The position numbers and the translations under genes are program-made. From Dermatophagoides farinae (taxonomy: Eukaryota > Arthropoda > Arachnida > Sarcoptiformes > Pyroglyphidae), in assembly GCF_024713945.1 (NCBI RefSeq), contig NC_134681.1:62001-126000 (forward strand): a DNA stretch of 64,000 bases, written 5' to 3'. Shown here piece after piece: positions 1 through 10,842 of this stretch (position 1 is its first letter; each line of letters begins with the position of its first letter). Below the pieces are notes generated by a model. The model did not search any database. It was given only the letters and a program-made list of their open reading frames with translations, and was not told the origin of the DNA.

Positions 1-228
1 ATAAATAAATGGAAAAAAATATAAAGCTTTTCAGTTATTTTTTTTTACCCAAAATGGGTTTGAATTATAAACATATATATAATACAAATACATACAATAT
101 TTTGTCCGGTTTTGGCTTTTCATTTTCAATTTTTTTTTTCATCAACAAAAACAAAACATATTACCAAACTCATAATGATACCATCACATATAACGCCCTA
201 ATCTAGACGAAAGTGAATATGGAAAGGT

Positions 229-270
229 GGAGAGAGAGAGCGAGAGCGAAAGAGAGAGAGAGAGAGAGAA
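229..270. repeat. (GA)n microsatellite
   Basis: An imperfect run of GA dinucleotides with a few CGAGAGCGAA interruptions, directly visible. No function is implied; GA tracts can act as GAGA-type promoter elements in arthropods, but nothing here proves it. Confidence 0.85.
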
Positions 271-330
271 AGCTAAATGACAGGTAATTTTTTTAATGAA
301 TGAATTCGAAATAAAAAGAAACATGGAATA

Positions 331-338
331 TATAAAAA
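331..338 (+). promoter_or_regulatory. TATA-like box upstream of the SLC10 gene
   Basis: TATAAAAA followed by GCCG, 465 bp before the start codon at 803. The same TATAAAAA followed by G or A occurs at 4534 upstream of nucleobindin at a similar distance (about 470 bp). It is a plausible core promoter, but in AT-rich DNA such an octamer also arises by chance. Confidence 0.25.
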
Positions 339-802
339 GCCGATAATTTTTTTTTTATTTCCACGAATTTACTTTCAATCATTTAATATACCAAACGACA
401 ATATATATATGCGAATTATGATTGAATTTTTCACACTATGTACATTGTATCAATTTGTGTGTGTGTGTGTTCGTGTCTATGGTGAATTTGAATTTGAATG
501 ATGATGATAATAACAACAACGATGATTCCATCTGTAAATGAATGTTTCATTTTAAAATTAAAAATTTCAATTCAATTTTTTTTACATTTAAATTGACCAA
601 TTTTTTTCTCCTGTTTTTCAGAATCGAAAATTTTTCAACAACAATAAGTTTCTTTAATTTTTTTTCCAATTATTGATTCATTTTTCCATTATACGTTCAT
701 CATTTTTTTTTTTAAAGAATCCTGAACTTTAAATTTTTCCTTGAACACATCTATTGTTATTTGATTGATAAATTAAACTCACAAAATTTTTTATAAAAAA
801 AT

Positions 803-3655
803 ATGATAATTCCTATGAAAAGCAACGATAGCCAATGTGCTATCATTCGACGATATGAATCGACGCAATTGGCTATGATTCTAGTTTTTTGTATTTTACT
901 ATCGATTTCAACAACGGATGCTGAAACTGTACAAAAGAAAAAAATTGAACGCGCCGAATCATTGATACCAAATCCAAATAGAATTACAAACAATGACAAT
1001 AATTTGAAACAGAATCTATCTATATCGCCGACTCCGTTGAAATCAATTCATGATAATATTGTTATTTCGGTTGATGATGATGATGATGATGACGATAATA
1101 ATGTTGGTAAACATGATCATCATCTTGATAATCATTCACGATCATTACTTTCATCTGAAACAATTGTTGAAAATATTCTTTCTGATGGTAGTGAATTGAT
1201 CGATACATCAACCAATACAACAGCCGAAGCAATTGTAAAAGCAACACCAATATTAAAATTAATACACGATTATCTATTGGTTATATTGCTTATTTCAGTA
1301 ATGTTTTCAATGGGTTGTGGTGTTACCATTATTGAGGTATTTATATGTTTAATATATGAAAAAAATAATCGAAATTGAAAATTATCATAAAAGGTATGGA
1401 ATCATTTACGAAGACCAACAGCCGTTTTAGTTTGTATTGCTGCACAATTTTTTCTTGTACCATTTATTGGTTATTTAATAATGACATTATTGGAATTGGA
1501 AGTATTACATTCTACTGGCCTATTGATATTAGCCTGTTGTCCAGGTAGGTTTTTGTTCTTTTTTTCAGAATTTTTAAGGTTTTTTTTTGCACACAAACAC
1601 ACACACACACACACACACCATAAAGAGATATATGATGTCAATATACAATTATCATTTATATCCACGTGATAAAAAAAAATACAAAAGTCAATGACGTTTT
1701 TATGAATAATAATATTGATATATAACTAACTAAAATAATTTTTCATGGTTCAGGGTTCACACCTCTTTCACTTTTTTTTTGTTTGTATTTGATCCTAAAA
1801 AAACCTTGGATTAATGTCCATGTATTAGTGAATGTTTTTTTTTGCCTTCAAATAAACCGATACTATACGACAATGACGATGATAATGAAAACTATCAATA
1901 CGGTAATTGATATTTATAATTCATCATCATCATCATCATTAATTTTATTATCACTATGGTAATTGATGAATTTTTTTTTCTATTCATAATTATCATCTAC
2001 CACAAAACACACACACACACACACATCATAATGTCGTCACATTATGAATTTATTATCATTGATTGAGTTGACTTGTGATACAACTATTACAATTGTTGTT
2101 GTTGTTGTTAATGGATGATGAACAATGGTCACTATCATATTGATTGATTGATTGGATTGAAATGAAAATTGATGGATTTTGGATGAATTTTTTTTTAAGT
2201 TGAAAAAATACAATTATTATAAGCATATGTATTATTTTGTTTATAATTATTAGACAAACTTTGAAACTTTGAAGTTCAGTTACGCTTGTTTGCTTTTATG
2301 AACCTTGATTTTTTTTTCGTTCATGTTTTTGTTTTCACTGTCATATCTTTTTCCCGACAAAATGTACATGATGTTCATATCCGTTCTGTTGGATTTGCAA
2401 CAAAAAAAAATTCGGTTATAATCATTCAGATTTGATCAAATGATGATGATTTCATAATAATTATAATGATGTAACAATTCAATGAACAAAAAAAATGATA
2501 ATGATGATGATGATATTGCAACAAGTGTATGAAATTCATTTCAATTTTTTATTAAATGAAAAAAAAATCCAAATTAACATTTCATAACCGTGATCTCTCT
2601 GTGTATTTTCCCGATGTAATTCATTTCCATAATAATAATTTATTCAATCTGGTTTTTTTTTATTTGTTTGTTTGTTTTCTTTCTAATTACAGGTGGTGTT
2701 ACATCAAACATTTTCACCTTTATAGCTGATGGTGATCTTCCATTAAGGTATGAAATGATGATCATAATTAAATTGAAAAATTAAATTTTCTTTCTTTTGT
2801 TTCCGGAATACAGTATTACAATGACATCAGTTGCAACGATTGCAGCATTATTATTAATGCCATTAAATGTATGGCTTTATGGACGTAATCTTGAAACAAA
2901 TAATTTAGTTATACCATATATGGAAATGTCCATTACATTAATATTGGTCACAATACCGGTCATATTGGGAATGATACTTAATTGGCGTCTACCTAAATAT
3001 ACACCTTATATAACTAAAATTGGTGTATTTGCCGGTTTCGGTATTATTTGTTTCTGTCAATCATTAGAAGTGATTATATTTCCGGACATATTTTTTGGTG
3101 TACCATATCGTCTTTATACGGCTGTCATATTGTTACCTGCATTTAGTTTTATGGCCGGATATGTATTTGCTAGAGTATTTCGTTTGAATAATAAAATTTG
3201 TCGTACAATTGGTATAGAAATTGGTATCAAAAATGTTGGCTCAGCATTGACAATCATTTCATTATCATTTACATTACAGGTTTGTTTTTGTTTATTTTTT
3301 TTTCTTCATTACAAAATGACTGATTGATTAATTTTCCGGTTTTTTTTCACTCATTCATTCTCACTGTCTTACTCTCGAAAAGCAATTGAAAAAAGCCTGG
3401 GTATTTCCATTTCTATATGCATTTTCATCATTTATGGTCATATTTGCCGTTACATTTGGATATAAAATGGCTAAACGTTTGGCTACAAATCAATTACATA
3501 AAGGATTCCATACGGTGGATACAATTGAAAAATGTTCAATCAAAGATGAAAATGCTAATCGTATTATAAATGTGGATGAAATGAACATTGCTAAAGAACG
3601 ATTATTATTGAATGAACAAAATGTAAGACAATTTCAATTGATGAGCAACAATTGA
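803..3655 (+). CDS. SLC10-family (bile acid:sodium symporter type) transporter, five exons
   Basis: My splice model is 803-1336, 1394-1544, 2693-2747, 2814-3279 and 3383-3655, with GT/AG at each junction and 1479 nt in total, giving 492 residues. The product has a signal-peptide-like hydrophobic segment (about residues 24-38) and an Asp/Asn-rich, probably extracellular region to about residue 150. A multi-span membrane domain follows. Family hallmarks are visible: MFSMGC at the first core helix, LRRPTAV and AAQF, CCPGG followed by TSN, LSITMTS, and CRTIGIEIGIKN in the last exon. The long N-terminal ectodomain resembles the SLC10A3/A5 branch more than the short bile-acid carriers. Most sodium-site residues known from bacterial ASBT seem kept (the Ser-Asn pair, the Ser and Thr of LSITMTS, the Gln of AAQF, Glu382). 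The Gln that normally follows the Glu by four positions is Lys386. Substrate unknown. Intron 2 is 1148 bp; the others are 57-103 bp. Confidence 0.88.
1591..1618. repeat. (CA)n microsatellite in SLC10 intron 2
   Basis: A run of about ten CA units with one AAAC interruption inside the large second intron. The rest of that intron (1545-2692) is AT-rich with (ATG)n, (CA)n and (GTT)n tracts, and I see nothing conserved in it. Confidence 0.85.
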
Positions 3656-3867
3656 AAATTGATTTTTTTTTAAAGAAAAGAAAATTTTATTCATGTGGGA
3701 ACAACGAAAAAATTTTAAATTTTAAATTTTAAATTTTTTTTGCACAATGAAACATGATAAAACCACCATTCTGATATTAACGATTTACACTTTTAAAATT
3801 TTTTTTTCTCTCATTTATTTTATTCAATTCTTTCACATTCCACTATAATTTGATCATAATGAAAATG

Positions 3868-3873
3868 AATAAA
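3868..3873 (+). other. Candidate poly(A) signal of the SLC10 gene
   Basis: AATAAA 213 bp after the stop codon. It is the first canonical hexamer I see downstream of the gene. Confidence 0.4.
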
Positions 3874-4533
3874 AACAAAAAAAAATTGTCACAATCACTC
3901 ACAAAACAAAACAGAAAATTTTTTCACATTATTTCCACACATTGGAATATATAAGGAAATTTTCCAACACAACAACATTGTAGCCCAGGGAAACTTTACG
4001 CAATTTCTACAATATATTGGGTATATCTTTCTGTATGTTAACTCAATGATGGATTCATCATCATGATGATGATCAAAATAAAGTCAGTGAAAAAAAAATC
4101 CAGTCAACCTGTGGTTATTTTATTATTATTATTATATTATATATATGTGTCAAACAGATGATGAAAAAATATAGAGAATCCAGTTTCTCTTGAAAATCAT
4201 CAAAATACTATACAAAAAATAAGCTCTACTTACTTACAAACCTAAATAATAATAATATATTTTTTTTCTGTTTTTGGTTCGAATTATTGATTTTCATCAA
4301 TCGAAATTCATCATCATTCCAATAATCATACACACTTTGATTCTAGTCAATTTCTTTTGGGTAACGAAAAGAGATTTTTCTTTTCTATTGATTTCATCAG
4401 GTAATTTAAATTTATTTCATACATAATTATTATCATTTCCAATGGCCTATTATATATATTTTTTTTGGGGTTTTAAATGTTATACATTCACATAGTGAGA
4501 GAGAAAAAAAAGAGAGAAAACTGTCGTTCACAT

Positions 4534-4541
4534 TATAAAAA
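4534..4541 (+). promoter_or_regulatory. TATA-like box upstream of nucleobindin
   Basis: TATAAAAA followed by CAAGG, about 470 bp before the nucleobindin start codon. Spacing to the ATG is almost the same as for the SLC10 gene, which mildly supports use as a promoter with a 5' UTR of about 0.4 kb. Chance occurrence is possible. Confidence 0.25.
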
Positions 4542-5009
4542 CAAGGATATCCACTTGTTGTTTATAATTTTTCTTTCATTTTTTCACTATTAAATCAAAC
4601 GTCATCATTTGAAACAAGTTTTTTTTCTCTCTCTTTTTCTCTCATTCGAATCCTCTAAATATAACAACTGCATGATGATGATTTACTCAGATGCCGCTAG
4701 GCTTTTTTCACTCTTTCATTTTTTTTTTTTTTTGAAACGATTATATTATTACACGTGTCATTACCACATTCAATGTTATTTATTTATTTATTCGTTTGTT
4801 TGTTTGTTTTTTGTGTTTCATTGATTTCTGTGATTCGAATGATAAATTCATCATTTTATTAATTGATCGTTTTTTATTTTTTTTTTCCAATAAATATATA
4901 GTTTTTTTTTGTTTCCACTATCATTATCCATCTATTATATCGAAATTGAACAAAAAAATTTCAACACAATAAAACAAAATCAACGATAATAATAATAATA
5001 AATTGAAAA

Positions 5010-7237
5010 ATGTTATTGGATACACGACAATATTCGTTATGTTTAACGATATTTGTGGTGATCATATTGTCCATTATTAGCGGATTGGATTCTGCACCAC
5101 GTCCACCGATACATCATTCACAAATACCTGGTGCAAGTGAAAATGAAATCGAAGAAAATGTTAATGAAATTCATGATGATGATAAAGTGGATAAAGAAAT
5201 TGATGATTTGGTTTGTACCTATATTTGATGAATATGAATTTAACTTTTGTTTTAATGATCAAAATTTTATTATTTCAGGGACTAGAATATGGTCGTTATC
5301 TTCAAGAGGTTGTCAAAGCTTTGGATGATGATCCAGTTTTTTCAAAAAAATTAGGCAATGTTACACATGAACAGATTATGGTATATATAGTGATATAATT
5401 CTGTCAAAAGAATTCAATTGTACATTATTTAAATTAATTATTTGTTTTGTTTGCTCGTGTGGAATATAGAATGGCCATGTTGCACGTATCATTGATCAAG
5501 TTGCACCGGATGTTCGTAATCGTCTTGATGAATTAAAACGTATAGAATTGGATCGATTAAGAAAATTGGCAATGAAAGAACATCGTCTTGAGGAAGAGAT
5601 GGCCGCTGCACAAAAATCTCACGGTGATGGTGCGTATAATGATGATATTGATGTGGAAAGCGGCCGACGTTGGCGTACCACTACTAACAAACGAAAAACT
5701 CAAATACCAAACAAATTACTTGGTCTGTACCATTGTCTGATCGACAAATAACCAATTATTTTTGTTATATTGTCGTTTCCGTTGATTTCATTTCCTTTTT
5801 CAAAACTAAAATTGAAATCTTTCAAAAAAAAAATCTATTATGATTAGTTTAGTATAGCTGTAGTGTGGTTATTATGAGAATGAAACTTGAATATTTTTTT
5901 TCATCACATAGTAATTCAATTTTTTTTGTTTGAATTTTTTAGATGACGGAAATGCCGCCCATCTGGATCATTCGAATCCTCATACATTCGAAGCTGAAGA
6001 TCTTCAGAAATTAATTTTACAAGCTACCAAAGATCTGGATGAATTGGATAAAAAACGGCGACGAGATTTTAAACAATATGAAATGGAAAAAGAACTTCAT
6101 TATCGTGAATCATTACAGAATTTAACATCCGAACAGAAAGTCGAAGCGGAAAAAAAACATGAAGAAATTAAAAAGAAACATTTTGAACATCCAAAAGTTC
6201 ATCATCCGGGTAGTAAACAACAATTGGAAGAAGTATGGAAAGAACAGGATCATATGCCTGAACAGGAATTTGATCCAAAAATTTTCTTCCAAATGCATGA
6301 TATCAATGGTGATGGATTTTTAGACCAAGAAGAAGTGGAATCAATATTGACAATTGAAGTTAAAAAATTATATAATGAAAATGATTCAACTTATGATCGT
6401 AATGAAATGATGGAAGAATATCACCGTATGCGTGAACATATTTATAGAGAATTTGATACTAATCGTGATGGTCTGATTTCAAAGAAAGAATTTCTTGATT
6501 ATAGTAAGCAAGCAGAATTTAATCGTGATGAAGGCTGGAAAGGTATTGAAGAAGCACCCGTTTATACTGAAGAAGAATTGAAACGTTATGAACAAGAACG
6601 ACGACAATTACAAGAACATTATGCTAAATATGGTGCTTATGGTTATCATCCACAACCTGGAATGGAATATCAATATCATCCTCAACAACAACAATATCAA
6701 CAAGGTCAACCAATATATTATCAGGTTCAAAATCCAAATCAACCACAACAGCATGGACAACCTCAACAACAGCAACAACATCAAGTTTATGTTGTAAATG
6801 CACCACCAGAACATGTCCAACAACCGGTACAATATCAACATGTACAATTACCACCACAAACCTATCAACATCAACAAATGCCACCACAGCAGCAGCAACA
6901 ACAACAACAACAGCATCCAAATCAAAATAATTTACCCTCACCAATTGGTCAACAATATCATCCAAATGTTCCAAATCAACCAATGATACCACAACAACAA
7001 CAACAACAACAGCCTAATTTAGGTCAACCAATGATCAATCATCCTGCTCAGCAGCAACAGATGCCAAATGTACAACAACAATATAATCCATCTCAACAGC
7101 AACAAATGCATCCAAATCAATATGGAGGTCAACCACAGAATCCACAATTCAATACACATTCCGTTCATCAACAACAACAACAACAACAACAGCATCAGCA
7201 ACAACAACAACAACATCCGCCATTGCATCCAAAATAA
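5010..7237 (+). CDS. NUCB: Nucleobindin (calnuc) EF-hand protein with long Gln-rich tail
   Basis: Exons 5010-5210, 5279-5380, 5470-5722 and 5943-7237 keep frame and give 616 residues. A signal peptide is clear (hydrophobic stretch about residues 10-25, cleavage near LDSA). LEYGRYLQEV and the following acidic and coiled-coil segments match the nucleobindin N-terminal half. Two canonical EF-hand loops are present: DINGDGFLDQEE at 305-316 and DTNRDGLISKKE at 357-368, both with Asp at position 1 and Glu at position 12. Nucleobindins are Golgi, ER or secreted calcium-binding proteins that also contact G-alpha subunits. From about residue 415 to the end the protein is Gln/Pro/His-rich with long CAA runs, instead of the leucine zipper of the vertebrate proteins. 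The introns are short (68-220 bp). Function comes from family knowledge; the tail is seen directly. Confidence 0.92.
6880..7220 (+). repeat. CAA/CAG trinucleotide tracts coding poly-Gln in the nucleobindin tail
   Basis: Several uninterrupted runs of Gln codons (mainly CAA with some CAG), for example around 6888-6915, 6991-7013 and 7170-7214. They are in frame with the nucleobindin CDS. Because they are microsatellites, their length is expected to vary between individuals. Confidence 0.8.
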
Positions 7238-7959
7238 TTCGAATATAATTGAATTATTGCTACGAATTTTATTTCATTTTTTTTTTTTGTATGTTCTGAT
7301 TTTCATTCAATAATAATAATAATAATAACAAAAATAAAACGGAATTCTATAAATAAAAGTTTTTTTTTCATCATGTGTGATTTCTATCAAGGCTGTTTTC
7401 AACATAATCAAGATTTTTTTTCCACTTGTTCTGTGTGCTTGGAGACTATATGATTATGATTTTTTTTTTATCTGAGAAGACGAAAACAAAAACCAAAACA
7501 AAACACATTCCCTATATATAACATATAACATTAAGATAAACATTTTGATCAACAATTAAAATGTGAGATTCAATTTTGTTTGCCTGTTTTTTTGTGTGTG
7601 TGTGTGTATGTGTATGTAAGTGAATATAGATAGATTAGTTAGTTAGATAGCTTAGAGAAAGAGAGATCAAGTTGTTATCAAGATAATATTGCGCGGCCAT
7701 TACAAATAGAGAATTATTCATTTGATTATTGAACAATGATTGAGTAATGTAAAACAAATTCATCAAATCAACACTGATCACACTACCCCAATGTTTTATA
7801 AATCAAAAAAAAAAAAATTTTTTTTTTCATAAATGTATGTGTTTGTTTAAATGTAAAAGTTGAATTAAATAAATTAGTGGGAATGTGTGTGTGTGTGTGT
7901 GATCACAATATTTATTTTTTTTTTTAAATAGGCATCAATATTTTGATATTTTTAATCGA
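7238..7959. other. Convergent intergenic region, nucleobindin versus glycosyltransferase
   Basis: The two genes end towards each other across 722 bp. AATAAA hexamers at 7333-7338 and 7352-7357 suit the nucleobindin transcript. TTTATT at 7911-7916 (AATAAA on the minus strand) suits the glycosyltransferase, 44 bp after its stop. A (GT)n tract lies at about 7885-7900. No coding sequence seen. Confidence 0.6.
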
Positions 7960-10026
7960 CTACGGTATTTTATGATTAAAACGAAATTGATTATAATGTT
8001 GAAAAACTTTATGACCAATTTTCGACCAATCGGCTAGATTTTTCTGTTTCCAACGTATAACTTGATCATCTAATGAATCGAATTGAAATAATTGTAGCCA
8101 ATATGGCTGTTTCAGATGACAACACCAACGAAAATGTCTCAACAAAAGTTGATTTTTATCAATATTTTTAAATGTGAATAAAATTTGCTTATCATCTATG
8201 GTCCATTTCGATCTAAGCATATATGAAAGCTGATCAACAAATGAATTACCAATAATATCATAATCATGACGAAATTTCCAAACATGATGTATGCCCATTA
8301 GATCAATTAGCCATGGTCGAAGAATGATCACTTTTGATCGTAGCTGATATGGCCATAGTGTTGCCTGAAAAAAGATTGAATTGGGAACCAACAATAAACT
8401 TTTCATCTCTTCTATCGTCATATTGGTTACATGATTATCTAACAATTGGGCCAATATTAGATTTTTGTGACCATTTTGATTTGTTTGATCATTATCATAA
8501 CATTGATCATCATTTTTGATTGATCCGAATGGATATTTTTGACGGGCTGCTGTAAATTCGTAATAATTTGAATGAGCCAGATTAAATTCATGGCAGTGCA
8601 ATACATTAGCAATATATAATGCTATGTATGATGTTTTTGATTCATACCAATATTTTCGAATCATTTGCATGATCGTCATGTTGGAATTTCTTTCCGATTC
8701 TCCATTAGACAATGAAACAAATTCATCAATATCAACATGTAATTGTATTGCATTCGGATATTGATTAAGACAATCATTAATGGTAACTAATTGACCACCA
8801 GAATGAATTTGTTTCCAAATGAATCTAGGTAATGGTATTGATTTCATTTGTACAATATTAGACATGGTTTCATTTAGATAGAATAATAAACGTTTGGCTT
8901 TACCAGTAAAATTACCATTAGCATAATGATAGAAAATGATTCGATCAAAACCTTGATTATGATAAAATTCAATGAATTCAAATAGATTAAGCACATTAAT
9001 CGATCCAAATAATGGACGAACACAAACGACTGATTGAATGGATTTGTTCGAATATTTTTGTCGGTTATGAATTGGAAGCCATTTTGATTGTTCCAAATTT
9101 TCTCGAATTCTTACGAAATCAAAACTAGATATGAATGATGAGGATGGAAAACATTTAATGACGGCAGCAGTATATAAATAATTATGATGTTCAGGAAGAC
9201 ATTGCAAATTGGCTTTTGATAAAATAACATTTCCATTTATTTGTAGCTGACAATACAACTGATTTTCATCATTTTGTTGAAGTTGATCATTATCATCATC
9301 TGGACAATAAATGCTTCGATTGACAATTGAAATAATTACCACTGAATATTTATCATTTTGTTCGAAACGCTCATAAGCTTGATATAAATATAATCGATCA
9401 GATAATCCATCTGTATGGATAGAAATTGACAAATTAATGATTTGTTTATTGGAATTATACTCACTTATTGGTAATGAATGGTCAGAATAATCGGGCAATT
9501 GAACATGTGTGTTTAATTCTGCTGTTTTGCTATCATCACCATCATCATCGCTGGTTGATTGTTCAGTTTTTTGGCAAACATCAAAATAACGGGCAATATA
9601 TGGTTGACATTTTGTGATCCAATTTTGTATAGCTACCGTACTATTATAGCTATCATTCTCAACATTGATGATTGACTTTTGTATTCGGTTATTATAGGTA
9701 ACTAACCGACCAGTTCGTAAGATAGGATTGGTATTAGACAATGATAAATTTGTATCAAAAACAAATGAATCGTTGTCATAACCATCGAAAGAAAATGGCG
9801 ATGTTCGATTATTATTATATGATGAATATTGAAAATAATAATAATTATTGCGGTGGTCTAAATCACTTGATGATTCTGTTGTTACGTCCAAAGGATTGGA
9901 ATATACCCAACAGTATAATAGCCATGATGTGAGCATTGATGTCAGGACAATAATAATCAAAATTCGTTTAGCATTTGACAATATACGGAAAATAATTGGT
10001 CGATACCATTGTCGGTGGTTGGTCAT
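7960..10026 (-). CDS. GT92-type (DUF23) glycosyltransferase, single exon, type II membrane protein
   Basis: 688 residues in one uninterrupted exon. A short cytosolic N-terminus is followed by one membrane anchor (about residues 21-42), as in Golgi glycosyltransferases. A low-complexity Ser/Asn/Asp stem comes next, then the catalytic half. VVCVRPLFG with FEFIEFYHNQGFDRIIFY matches the GT92/DUF23 core start. HVDIDEF at 430-436 supplies the DxD-like metal/nucleotide-sugar site, and the downstream VIILRP, GIHHVW and LLRHFRW motifs are typical of the family. GT92 enzymes of animals include beta-1,4-galactosyltransferases acting on core fucose of N-glycans in nematodes; the acceptor here cannot be told. 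The protein is longer than many members because of its N-terminal stem (about 300 residues before the core). The gene is divergent from the neighbour at 10843. Confidence 0.82.
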   Translation of the reverse strand: MTNHRQWYRPIIFRILSNAKRILIIIVLTSMLTSWLLYCWVYSNPLDVTTESSSDLDHRNNYYYFQYSSYNNNRTSPFSFDGYDNDSFVFDTNLSLSNTNPILRTGRLVTYNNRIQKSIINVENDSYNSTVAIQNWITKCQPYIARYFDVCQKTEQSTSDDDGDDSKTAELNTHVQLPDYSDHSLPISEYNSNKQIINLSISIHTDGLSDRLYLYQAYERFEQNDKYSVVIISIVNRSIYCPDDDNDQLQQNDENQLYCQLQINGNVILSKANLQCLPEHHNYLYTAAVIKCFPSSSFISSFDFVRIRENLEQSKWLPIHNRQKYSNKSIQSVVCVRPLFGSINVLNLFEFIEFYHNQGFDRIIFYHYANGNFTGKAKRLLFYLNETMSNIVQMKSIPLPRFIWKQIHSGGQLVTINDCLNQYPNAIQLHVDIDEFVSLSNGESERNSNMTIMQMIRKYWYESKTSYIALYIANVLHCHEFNLAHSNYYEFTAARQKYPFGSIKNDDQCYDNDQTNQNGHKNLILAQLLDNHVTNMTIEEMKSLLLVPNSIFFQATLWPYQLRSKVIILRPWLIDLMGIHHVWKFRHDYDIIGNSFVDQLSYMLRSKWTIDDKQILFTFKNIDKNQLLLRHFRWCCHLKQPYWLQLFQFDSLDDQVIRWKQKNLADWSKIGHKVFQHYNQFRFNHKIP

Positions 10027-10842
10027 AGTTTTTTTTATTTAATTTCTTGTTTGTTCCCTGATTCTGGAATTCAGAATGAAATAAATCACTTACTGAATCA
10101 TTCGTAACAGAAATGAGAAAAAAAAGGCCACTAAAAATGGGCGGCTTTTCATTCGAATATATCAAAATCACAATGAAGGTGGATATCACGATTCAAGCGG
10201 AAATTTTCATCTTAAACCTTTAGATCATTCAAATCGTGATAACGATCACAGAATTATGTAGGAAATAATTAGGACAAACAAAAAGGAAATTCTTATTAGA
10301 AATCGATCATCAGTTTGTTATTGCACAAAAAACAAAAAAAAACATTTCGGACTCGCCTGAAATGTTATTATTTATTTGTTGGCCCAATAATAAAATGCTT
10401 AATTATTCTATAGAGCCACTACTACTCCAACATTGTTATACCACACACATGCATGATCATGAACATTTTATACCGATTGTAAGCGGTTTTTTATTTATTT
10501 ATCGGGCTTTAACAATTCATCAATATATTGTGGGCCGAATTCAAATTAGTCGCCATCTTTTGGCCACGGTAGCAACCGAATTTTTAGTTCGGTTGATACA
10601 TTCGGTCTATCAAGATGACCTGTTGTTGTTGTTGTTTTGGCCACGGCCACTACGACAACTAAACAACCTCGAATTTGAGTGAGAATAAATGATGAATAAT
10701 AACAAGCAATTTCTTTTTATTCCAGGTATAGTGCCATTGTTGTTTGGTCACAATTGCCTAACAAGCCAAAAATTCCTTTTGATTTATTCAATTTATTCAT
10801 TACCATGATCATCGATGAAATTTCAGTATTATCATAATTACG
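10027..10842. other. Divergent intergenic region (likely bidirectional promoter)
   Basis: 816 bp lie between two start codons pointing apart (10026 minus and 10843 plus). The stretch 10530-10680 is less AT-rich than its surroundings. It contains an 8-bp inverted repeat, CAACCGAA / TTCGGTTG, around 10575-10597, next to two TGGCCACGG motifs. An ORF at 10362-10682 has no recognisable features and I do not call it a gene. Confidence 0.5.

Larger units (their letters stand above)
1..802. other. AT-rich non-coding upstream region of the SLC10 gene
   Basis: I see no coding sequence here. The stretch holds a GA-rich microsatellite (about 229-270), a short (GT)n tract near 457-470, many poly-T and poly-A runs, and a TATA-like box at 331-338. 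It probably contains the promoter and 5' untranslated leader of the transporter gene that starts at 803. Confidence 0.6.
3656..5009. other. Intergenic region between SLC10 and nucleobindin genes
   Basis: AT-rich, with no credible ORF. It holds an AATAAA at 3868-3873 that could end the SLC10 transcript, a GA/CT-rich patch around 4495-4520, and a TATAAAAA at 4534-4541 upstream of nucleobindin. Poly-T runs are frequent. Confidence 0.6.

Noticed and set aside
6588-7228. Overlapping ORFs in other frames of the nucleobindin tail
   Set aside because: These are Asn, Leu or Val homopolymer translations of CAA repeats, shadows of the real frame.
10362-10682. 106-residue ORF upstream of the PP1-motif gene
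   Set aside because: No domain, signal or composition bias that supports coding. It sits in a divergent promoter region and ends in unremarkable sequence.
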